A DNA stretch of 64,000 nt from assembly GCF_029784165.1 (NCBI RefSeq), contig NC_073695.1, positions 136,777,392-136,841,391 on the forward strand. The letters run 5' to 3'. Positions within the stretch are counted from its first letter, which is position 1; each line of letters opens with the position of its first letter. The translations under genes and the position numbers were made by a program. The notes beneath the pieces were generated by a model. The model had not been told where the DNA came from. It saw nothing but the letters and a program-made list of their open reading frames with translations, and made no database searches. Shown here piece after piece: positions 56,498 through 64,000 of this stretch. This stretch comes from Wyeomyia smithii. Lineage: Eukaryota > Arthropoda > Insecta > Diptera > Culicidae.

Positions 56498-57982
56498 TGT
56501 TGCCCGCAGCACGCCTTGAATTTCGGGTTTTATAATAAATTTTCTCCGATGTACGGTAATTCAGATTTATTATAAAATTCCTGGTTAGATAATAACTTAA
56601 AATTAAGAATAGTTATAAACGAATGTGAAAGTGTGGTTTACCTTTAGTAATTCGGCTGTGGCAACAAACGTGGGATTGGATCCGACTGCGTGAATGATAT
56701 TAATGATAATCCTAAATATTATGTGCTGTTATAATTTTATACACCGGATAATTAAATTTTCATATATACCTATGATTTGCGATATCTTAACTATCAATAA
56801 CTGATCTTATCACTAACCTTCACCTTTATAAATCAAACCTTATATAGACTATCAAATGTTAAATTGAACACGAGATTGATACTTAATATTCTGACTGCCA
56901 AAGACGAACTGTGAAGCCGTAAGAGCCTTTTCTCTCGATCTACCTTTTTTTTTTTCCTCTCAAGTAACACACGTTGGTATAGAATAGTTGACGTTACCTA
57001 TTCCATGCCATCTCTATCACCAGAAAAGCGCAAAACATGAAGGCTAATAGAACAAGTACCGATAACAGCATCAAAGCAAGCCAACTTGATAGAATTAAGT
57101 GGCAAAATACATCTCGAGTACCAATACGGCAAGGCGCGAATCTGTTGCTATGACAACTGTTAACCAGCGCATGTGCAAATGTGTTGTGTCGGCGCAGTGC
57201 AACTAGATCGACTGTAGCTTTTATCAGTGGCAGTTTTAATTGATTATAAATTGATGACAAAAAATAATTTTCAACCTTTCAAAAAGAGTTGTTTCTTTTG
57301 CTTGAATATTAAAATTATTTTCGCATAGTTTCAACGTTATCTGGATATAAAATCTAACAAAACTAGAAAACGTTGTTAGATAAACAATAACAAAAAACTG
57401 AATTGATATTGGTTACACTGCAAGCGTTATGTTTATCTTTTGATGGCACGTTTTGACCCGCTTCGAATAAATATAGAAATCGTTCATATAATTTAAATAT
57501 TAATTTGATCAAGTATTTTTAAGTTGAGTGTTGAATGCTACGACTGTTGTACTAAGGAAAAGCATTTTACAGGTACGTAATGTTGTTATTAGATGGTGTA
57601 ATGTCTTTTCGAAAAGACCAAGTGATAGTGATTGTTATTCTTAAACTCATGTTATTAAAAATCATCTCCAAAACCAGAAAAAATGAGCTTGTTTTCGAAA
57701 TGCGGTTGTATTACTGATGAAAAACAACTTCAAACACAATATAATAACACAAGTTTTTAATTGCGCTTGTAGTACACTTATATGACTACTTTCGTTGTAA
57801 TCTATTTTCTAACATGTTTTGTGTGTTACTTGGGCTGCATTTCCTTTTGCTTGACGTACAGATCCCTCCGCTAAGTAAATTGTGTGGCCGCAAGGGTCAT
57901 TCGGAGGTGATACATAATTCCACTTTTAAAGTTCCAGTACCAGATGGAGTAGAGCTTGATGTTCGGCGTGGCGTAACTTACA
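56498..57982 (-). repeat. BEL/Pao 5' LTR with insertion
   Basis: Two blocks, 56498-56958 and 57834-57982, together match the 606 bp 3' LTR. Between them is an inserted element (56961-57832). An insertion at this point would separate the promoter part of the LTR from gag. Confidence 0.85.
56961..57832. mobile_element. Terminal-inverted-repeat element inside the BEL 5' LTR
   Basis: ~872 bp with CAAGTAACACAC at the left and GTGTGTTACTTG at the right, a perfect 12 bp inverted repeat that may extend by CY outward. The target duplication is unclear (perhaps CT). No transposase: an 88-codon minus frame (56994-57260) is hydrophobic at its end but unrecognised. Superfamily unassigned. Confidence 0.7.
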
Positions 57983-58077
57983 ATAATAAATAATAATGGA
58001 CCCGAGTGGGAACCCTTTGGAACACCAGATTTCCTTTGGCTGACAAAAACTCTCTATTTGATCATTTCGATATTTTA

Positions 58078-58372
58078 AAACTCTGAAAATACGAAGTTCC
58101 CGAAGAGTCCCGATTCTGAAAAATATGTGTACTTGTACCTCAAAACATGCCAAAACAAATAACATTGACTAATACTAGACAAACATTCACAATTTAAAAA
58201 AAATTGATTTTAACAATTGTCATAATTTTACCTTAAAATCGCTCTATCTCGGAGTTGGTTCAACAGAATTAACTTCTTTTTTTATAAAATTTCGTATTTT
58301 GTTATTATCTGAAGCTTTCTAGAACATGTCAAGTCGATCAGAAGTAGTTAAGATATCATTTACAGTGGGGCC
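58078..58372. mobile_element. Foldback-family fragment
   Basis: Matches the right arm region 26690-26983 (shared GAGTCCCGATTCTGAAAA and TCTCGGAGTTGG). It abuts the truncated CR1-like fragment on the left. At TTTA (58372) the next foldback copy begins with CAGTGGGGCCG. Confidence 0.65.
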
Positions 58373-58532
58373 GTTTGAAAAAAGAAGGTCAAAAGTCTTT
58401 TCTCACTTTTCCTTACATTTTAGGGGTTTAGTATCTTCGGAAGAATTGTTCAGAATACTGATTAGAATTATCTGACATTTTCATTTAATTGCTTATTAAC
58501 CTAGTATTACACTTAAAAAATTAACTTTTTAC

Positions 58533-58655
58533 CTTTGTTCTACTAAACAAAGGTTATAAAATCGGTCGAAAAACGCAAAATAGATCCAAGGCCCGGAGGG
58601 CCGAACCGTATATACCATTCGACTCAGCTCGACGAACTGAGCAATGTCTGTTCGT

Positions 58656-58725
<70 letters not shown>

Positions 58726-60200
58726 TGTGTGTATGTATGTTGTCTGTATGTATGTGCCGCAAAATACTAACGCACCTTTCTTATAGAACGCAATATCCGA
58801 TTTCGATGATTTTATACGCAAACGAAAGCCACTGTGGTCCCCCAGAATGCTACCGAGTGGATTTTTGATTAATGGCCTAGATTTTAAGATATTGACCAAA
58901 GAGTATTTTCTTACATGGGGTATTTAACTTTACACGCAAAATCGATCTGTGGAGGACTAAGTTTGAAATGCCAATCGACTCAGCTCGGTGAGTTGAGCAA
59001 TGCCTGTATGCGTGTGTATGTGTGCCGGTATGTGTGTATGTATTTTGTGTGTATGTATGTAATGATACATCATGACACACATTATTTACAAAACGCGTTA
59101 TCCGATTCTGATGTTCTTAGGCGCAAATGAAAGCTGCTGAGCTCCCCTAATAGCCTACTGGCTCGAGTTTCTATTAGTTACTGAAGATTCAAGATAATGG
59201 ACAAAAAATATTTTTGACATTGAACTGTTTAAATATTTTCGAAGACTTTCAGTCAGAAAGAAATTTTTCTCTCTTTCTCTCTTACTGTCTCTATCCCTCT
59301 CTCTCTCTCCCCCCCTCTCTCTCTCTCTTGCTCTTTTTATATCTATTCATTTTAAACAAAATAAGAATCATAGACAGCTTTTATCTTTGTTATACTAAAC
59401 AAAGGTTATAAAATCGGTCTAAAAATGGTATATACCATTCTACGAACGAATGGTATATACCATTCGACTCAGTTCGACGAACTAAGCAATGTCTGTTCAT
59501 GTGTATGTGTGTGTATGTGTGTGTGTATGTGTGTTGTCTGTATGTATGTGACGCAAAATACTAACGCACCTTTATTATAGAACGCAATATCCGATTTTGA
59601 TGATTTTATATGCAAATGAAAGCTACTGTGCTCTCCCAGAATGCTACCAAATGGATTTTTGATTAGTGGCTTAGATTTCGAGATATTGACCAAAGAGTAT
59701 TTTTTACATAGGATATTTAACTTTTAACACCAAATGAATCTGTTGAGGGCCAAGTATTGTATACCAATTGACTTAGTTCAACTAAATGAACACTGGCTGT
59801 ATATATGTGTATGTGTGTATGTACGTGTGTAGGTGAAAATATGTTGTTTATCTGTGTGGTATATCAAAATCGAACAAAGAAAAACAAGAAAAAATCTCAC
59901 CTTTCTTACAGAACGCATTATCCGATTTTGGTGTATACAAGTGCAAATGGAAGCTCCAAAGCTCTTTAAAAATCATACTGAGCGAGTTGTTTCATCAGTT
60001 GCTTGAATGTTAGAATATTTCAATCAAGATGTATAAACATAAGATATTTAACATTTTGGGTCATTTCTCTCTCTATCTTTCTTTTTTTTTCTATCTCCCT
60101 TTCTCTCTTTTTCTCTCGCTCTCTCTTTTTTCAACCGCTATTTATTTCTCAAAAGAAACTAAAAGTAAAAGACATCTGTGCTGTGTTTCATACTCTGTGT
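58533..60200 (+). repeat. Cluster of ~four diverged GT-rich repeat units
   Basis: Begins with the palindrome CCTTTGTT..ACTAAACAAAGG (58533-58552), repeated at about 59390. Units starting near 58615, 58975, 59462 and 59760 share CGACTCAGCTCGACGAACTG, a GT-rich run, a CACCTTTCTTATAGAACGC phrase and CCGATTTTGATGATTTTAT. CT-rich runs occur at 59270-59340 and 60065-60130. It is non-coding. I recall similar units in Aedes-type genomes but cannot name the family. Confidence 0.7.
58654..58735 (+). repeat. (GT)n microsatellite
   Basis: Almost uninterrupted GT dinucleotides for about 75 bp within the first unit of the cluster. Frames across it translate to poly-His-Thr or Cys-Val and are artefacts. 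Confidence 0.95.
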
Positions 60201-60310
60201 AGTGCGTTCTAACTGGTGTAAATTAATGAACCTTTTGTTTTTAATAGCTCTTTACTAACAGTTTTCAATATATTTCAGAGGGAACCGGAATGTTTATTTA
60301 AGTCCGCTTT

Positions 60311-60545
60311 CTACTCACCTGATACAATACGCTTTTGTGTATTATAAATATTGCTTTCTAATTTAAAAGACAGTGCAAACAGAGTATCCATATTATCCCA
60401 CTTCTCGTTGTCGCAGTAAGTTTTATAAAGTTCTGAAATTGTTTTGGATTTTACCATAAAGCCTAGGCCTTGAAAAAGAGTAACGTTCTCGAATACACTT
60501 TGAAAAGCCAAAATCCTTAAGTTTTGCGAAAAACCTTCATTTTCA
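60311..60545 (-). CDS. Possible exon or ORF remnant of unknown protein
   Basis: An open minus-strand frame of about 75 codons with ordinary amino-acid composition (QSVFENVTLFQGLGF, ISELYKTYCDNEKWDNMD), unlike the repeat-derived frames around it. It runs into TCAG|GTGAGTAG, a strong consensus 5' splice donor, near 60312-60322. The frame opens after a TGA upstream (about 60550). I cannot see a convincing acceptor with a polypyrimidine tract. It could be an exon of a host gene or of a decayed transposase. Function unknown. Confidence 0.3.
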
Positions 60546-60943
60546 AATCATACATTTGGAATAGAATTAAACTGACAACTTATATAAATAAGTATATAAA
60601 TTTCAATGCAATCTTTTAGCATTTGATCCTCACAGATTGAATCAAGATTTTATTGATTTCTTGAAATAATCACACGCATGATTCAAGTAACTTTTAAACG
60701 GACACAAAGCATTCAACGCGTTCCTGTATAATTATGATCTATAATTTCTTAAAAGCAAGTTTGTAGAACTTTGCTGCAATTCGTAGGGAATATTCGATGC
60801 TAATTCATAATTTACAATCATTAGGTTCTTTTCTAGATTTTGTGATTTTCGAAAGCGAAGCCATTGTGGTATTTAAGCTTGGATTATGAGAAATTATTTC
60901 AAGAGTATTGCAATGAACTGACAAACATATTTGCTGATCTAGA

Positions 60944-61114
60944 ATGAAATCTGCATTACTGTTATCTTTATCGTTTCTGGGCGTTCGATTATGTCAAAAA
61001 TTCATGAATTTTTTCTATCTTAGACAGCTTAAAAATGGTTTGGAGTCGAAAAAGTATAACCCAGACTCCAGTGATGACATTCACAACATTTGTGAAAACC
61101 ACGTCGAGGTTTGA
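60944..61114 (+). CDS. Small ORF of 56 codons, unknown
   Basis: ATG at 60944 to TGA at 61112-61114. The N-terminus is hydrophobic (MKSALLLSLSFLGVRL), resembling a signal peptide or membrane segment. The C-terminal half is polar and acidic (SKKYNPDSSDDIHNICENH). An alternative reading is a terminal exon, since TTTTTTCTATCTTAG at about 61010-61025 is a good splice acceptor in the same frame region. Neither reading has similarity support. Confidence 0.25.
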   Translation: MKSALLLSLSFLGVRLCQKFMNFFYLRQLKNGLESKKYNPDSSDDIHNICENHVEV

Positions 61115-61339
61115 TTCAATGTATTTGGTTCATCCTCTGGAAAACTATCTTTTAAATTAAATTTTGAACGATTTATGGTTTACTGGCATTAAAAGTTATA
61201 GTATAACAAAGGTTTCTGCACTGCTAGGTGGATTCATTTAGGTTTTATTTTACAAGATATTAAATTTTTGAATTCGGCAAAGTTGTAGAGCTATTGATTT
61301 CATGGAACTTTTCCGAAGTCACAAAATTCCTATGTCTTA

Positions 61340-61529
61340 CACTGGGGTCTTTTTTTACGCTGTTGATTGTACCGCGTTTTAAAGATTAGATTAGAATTAC
61401 TTATACTAAACTTATTTGATACCGCGTACAAATAATCTTCCCAATCGCGTAAAAATAATCCGCGTTATTGTAAAAAAATGGTGTGTGAAAAACGCATAAA
61501 AACAACCCGCGTAAAAAAAGACCCCAGTG
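61340..61529. mobile_element. 190 bp Tc1/mariner-type MITE
   Basis: Perfect 21 bp terminal inverted repeats (CACTGGGGTC, seven T, ACGC, and its complement) flanked by TA on both sides (61338-61339, 61530-61531). The empty site, TATGTCTTATATCTGTAG, is present in the homologous arm around 26093-26110 (complement strand), proving the insertion. The interior has repeated GCGTA-type phrases and no ORF. Confidence 0.9.
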
Positions 61530-61681
61530 TATATCTGTAGAAATATAACCGTTTTCCTTGAAAAACTACCTCAAAACTAGTTTGTTTACTTAAATGATAT
61601 TTTAACTACTTCTGATCGACTTGACATGTTCTAGAAAGCTTCAGATAATAACAAAATACGAAATTTTATAAAAAAAGAAAA

Positions 61682-63240
61682 ACAGAATTTACTTCTTTCT
61701 TTATAAAATTTCGTATTTTGTTATTATCTGAAACTTTCTATAACATCTCAAGTCGATCAGAAGTAGTTAAGATATCATTTAAGTAAAAAAACTAGTTTTA
61801 AGATAGTCTTTTAAGAAAACGGTTATATTTCTACATAGATAAAACATAGGAATTTTGTGTCTTCGAAATAGTTTCATGAAATCGATAGCTCTACAACTTT
61901 GCCGAAAATAAAAATTGATTATCTCGTCAAATAAAAAAGTAAATTTTTCTAAGTGTAATACTAGCTTAACAAGCAATTAAATGAAAATGTCAGATAATTC
62001 TAATCAGTATTCTGAATAATTCTTCCGAGGACATCAAACCCCTAAAATGTAAGGAAAAGTGAGAAAAGACTTTTGACCGTCTTTTTTCATAACGGCCCTA
62101 CTGTGCGCCGTTAGTGATCCATACAAAGCGGTAGATACTGAATTGTTATACACTGAAGTAAACTGATCCCAAGTAGCCATATACGTGGTTCCTTATGCAA
62201 CTTCACTAGTTCAGATCACGGAGGAGCAATTACGAAATGTGCAGTCGTTCAAGCTCAAGCTCAATCTTTTCTTTTTATCTTAAGAATTTTAAAATACAAG
62301 AAAAAAAATATATCGCATTAATAGATTATGCCATGAAAAAAAGTGAAAGTTCAAAACAATAGTATACGCATACTCACCATTGTGGAAACAAGATTTACAA
62401 GTGAAAGTTCTACACGACTTGCAAAAAGTAAATATGGTCGGGATGCAACCACATACTAAAGATATACGTAACACTGAGAATTATTTGCTGGTACAAACTG
62501 TCAGAGCGGTACCATGCTCTGGAAGGTGGGACTCGGGGGGCTTGCTAACTTTTTTGCGGCATGACACAACATGTCCTGACACGTCAGGAAAGGGAACGGG
62601 TGCCGCTCAAGCCAAGCCGTCAGGAAAATAAGTGTTCTGTTCGGGCACTTGCGGATTTAAATTAACTCCCTTATCCTAAAAAGGACGATTTTGGCCCGCA
62701 AGTCCGTCCACAGCAAACACTTTCTCGTCAGTGGACTGTACTCAACAGCTACTTCCTTACTTTCCATTTAATAGCTTTTCCTCTTGATATTTACTGACTC
62801 AAGAATAAAATAAAATTGAACTGACATGCAACTGCGTGCACTGCATTCATAGCGTCGCGCAAACGCTTTTTCTTTTTCTTCCTTGCTCTCGCTGCTCGTT
62901 TCATTCACGATGGTTTTTGTTCTTGATGGCTCTATTCTCGATGGTTCGAGATACAAGGCGGAGTTTACGATGCTTGCTGGCTGGTGCTGATGTTGTTATT
63001 TTTCGCGTTCGGGCGCGAACATTCTCCCTCGGGCTGAGAAGCATTCTCAGAACCTTGCTCAAATAGTTGCCTGTTGTCCTGGATGGGCAGCACTGCGATC
63101 CTCGTTGTTGGACGTTTATATATTGTGTCACCAACCAGAACGTCGATCGTATGAACTAGTTCGTCAGATCCGGGATAGGTTCGCACAATCTTCCCCAATT
63201 TCCAGCTCATTGGTGGCAAGTTTTGGTCTTCCAGAAGCAC
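61682..63240 (-). repeat. Inverted third copy of part of the 8.3 kb unit
   Basis: Reverse complement of about 15229-16735: BEL pol C-terminus, BEL LTR, unassigned flank and foldback arm. It lacks about 60 bp around the LTR/flank boundary (near 62755). The join at 63240 to an L2-like fragment is abrupt. Because LTR, flank and foldback arm are in the same order, it arose by duplication of the composite, not by independent insertions. Confidence 0.8.
62965..63240 (-). pseudogene. BEL/Pao pol C-terminal remnant (third copy)
   Basis: Residues LEDQNLPPMSWKLGKIVRTY and GDTIYKRPTTRIAVLPI match the units at 15103 and 23339. It is truncated at 63240, before the start of the domain. Confidence 0.7.
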
Positions 63241-63690
63241 AATCAATCAAACCTTTTTGCTGATGACACAGTATTGTTCATTGGAGCTAAAAAACTCGAG
63301 GATGCCAAATTGCAATCAAACAAAGATTTGCGATCGCTGAGCAGATGGTTGAAATTCACACAGCTAAAAATTAGCACCAACAAAACTAAACTCATGATTA
63401 TTTCGCGAAACCGTGTGAACACGTCTTAGTTGGAATTCATGGCGAGACAATCGATCGCGTGAGTGAGATCAAATCTTGGCGAGATTATTGATGACAAACT
63501 GAAGTTCAATGTTCACATTGATAATGTTATCAAGGAAACTGCCAAGAAACATGGAATCCTCTGCCGTTTGAAAAAGGAGTTGAATACTCTCAGTAAGATT
63601 CATTTCTATAAATCAATCTTCTCTCCTCATTTAGTCTTTTGCACTTCCAATTTATTTTAGGCAAATGAAATATTTGTGTCGAGATAATCA
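63241..63690 (+). mobile_element. L2-like LINE fragment (RT palm to thumb)
   Basis: Protein pieces FADDTVLFIGAKK (63260s; RT catalytic box), WLKFTQLKISTNKTKLM and IIDDKLKFNVHIDNV, then AKKHGILCRLKKELN and HFYKSIFSPHL. They are homologous to the L2-like ORF2 at 46480-46850 and retain FADD where the longer copy has AYDT. One frameshift separates the two halves (63429/63463). It is truncated at both ends. Confidence 0.75.
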
Positions 63691-63702
63691 AAATAAAATA
63701 AA

Positions 63703-64000
63703 AACCTAAATTAATCCACCTAGCAGTCAGACCCAGCCTTTTTCATTCAATTTTTTATTTGTTTAAATAGATTTACATGAACGCTTCAATCCAATAAATG
63801 TATATTCACTCTTTAGGTTCTAAAATACTGATGTTGCAATCTAAACATATAAACATGCAGTCCGGTCTGCCTGTCTGTCTGTCTCATCCATATAGGCTCG
63901 AAAACTACCAAACCGATCGACGTGAAAATTTGTATGTAGGGATTTTTTATGCCGATAAAGGTTCCTATGATAGTTTGAGACCCCTTCCTCTTCTGGAAGG
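63703..64000 (+). repeat. Third copy of the AACCTAAATTAATCCACCTA repeat family
   Basis: Matches 10131-10430 and 18410-18710 from its first bases (AACCTAAATTAATCCACC), through GTCTGCCTGTCTGTCTG, to CTTCTGGAAGG at the window end, where it continues outside. Its left flank differs from the other copies, fixing the family's 5' end. Confidence 0.75.

Larger units (their letters stand above)
49964..57982 (-). mobile_element. BEL/Pao LTR retrotransposon, full structure, coding region decayed
   Basis: LTRs at 49964-50569 (3') and 56498-57982 (5', interrupted by an ~870 bp element) with TG...CA ends on the plus strand, and a 5 bp duplication ATAAT (49959-49963, 57983-57987). On the minus strand the order is gag, protease, RT, RNase H, integrase and DUF5641-like domain, the BEL/Pao order. 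Outside the poly-T tract I count about seven substitutions between the LTRs, so it is fairly young. The coding region nonetheless has several stops and frameshifts. It sits in the GVPxGSxxGPLLF motif of the CR1-like RT. Confidence 0.9.
47839..58077 (-). mobile_element. CR1-like LINE fragment broken by a P-type element and a BEL element
   Basis: 3' end marked by (AAAT)n at 47839-47863 (plus strand TTTATTTATT). RT C-terminal coding is at 48020-48475, RT palm at 49662-49963, and the GVPxGS motif region at 57988-58077 beyond the BEL element. It is 5'-truncated at about 58077, where foldback sequence begins. Excising the P-type and BEL insertions restores RDLGVILDPKL and PLLFI.FVDDVNLVL respectively. 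Confidence 0.8.
60201..61246. other. Low-repeat island inside the repeat block, possible exon remnants
   Basis: About 1 kb not repeated elsewhere in the window. It ends with the inverted family motif (CTAGGTGGATTCATTTAGG, 61228-61246). Two open stretches described separately lie within it. On the plus strand, short in-frame runs such as LAFDPHRLNQDFIDFLK (about 60618-60668) look protein-like but are interrupted by stops. This may be a decayed gene or transposase; I cannot identify it. Confidence 0.35.
58373..62105. mobile_element. Foldback element holding a repeat cluster and a MITE
   Basis: The left arm is CAGTGGGGCCGTTTG (58373) to 58532, then 61247-61339 and 61530-61678. The right arm is 61682-62105, ending AACGGCCCTACTG. 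The arms face each other near 61680. The left arm is split twice: by the GT-rich repeat block (58533-61246) and by a 190 bp MITE (61340-61529). Uninterrupted arms in 25951-26358 supply both empty sites. Confidence 0.7.

Noticed and set aside
58529..58899. Open frames rich in His-Thr or Cys-Val
   Set aside because: Translations of the (GT)n microsatellite; no protein evidence.

Overview
The window is repeat-dense, AT-rich insect DNA, most probably from a mosquito (Culicidae). That assignment rests on the retroelement families present and on my recollection that the pyrimidine-rich and GT-rich repeat families seen here are very abundant in Aedes-type genomes; no single-copy marker confirms it. 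I found no complete host protein-coding gene, no rRNA and no free-standing tRNA gene. Almost all coding capacity belongs to transposable elements: LINEs of three groups (I-like, CR1-like, L2-like), BEL/Pao LTR elements, a TRIM, a tRNA-derived SINE, and hAT-, P- and Tc1/mariner-type non-autonomous DNA elements plus foldback elements.

Layout. 1-8.8 kb is a long inverted-repeat element (arms about 0.5 kb) with an I-like LINE inserted in its left arm (28-5810). 9.0-25.6 kb is a direct tandem duplication of an 8.3 kb unit. Each unit carries a simple-repeat family with a ~125 bp array, an internally deleted CR1-like ORF, a LINE-RT/BEL-integrase chimera, a BEL LTR and a foldback arm. A third, inverted partial copy lies at 61.7-63.2 kb. 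24.6-27.3 kb is a cluster of nested foldback elements; 27.3-30.4 kb is unassigned. 30.5-47.4 kb is one L2-like LINE (+ strand) broken by four insertions: a hAT MITE, a SINE, a TRIM, and a second I-like LINE which itself contains an intact CR1-like LINE. 47.8-58.1 kb is a CR1-like fragment (- strand) broken by a P-type element with a THAP remnant and by a BEL/Pao element, whose 5' LTR carries a further terminal-inverted-repeat element. 58.1-62.1 kb is a foldback element carrying a GT-rich repeat cluster and a 190 bp MITE. 62.1-64 kb holds the inverted third copy, an L2-like fragment and the start of another repeat.

The nesting order can be read from target-site duplications and from reading frames that resume exactly across the insertions (for example the L2-like ORF1 across both SINE and TRIM, and the CR1-like RT across both the P-type element and the BEL element). 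The only apparently intact autonomous candidate is the CR1-like element at 34.9-39.3 kb (ORF1 280 aa, ORF2 about 1028 aa). PHD-type zinc fingers occur in the first protein of three unrelated retroelements here (CR1-like, L2-like, BEL/Pao), the most thought-provoking pattern in the window. The best non-TE candidates are a possible exon with a strong splice donor near 60.3 kb and a 56-codon ORF near 61.0 kb.
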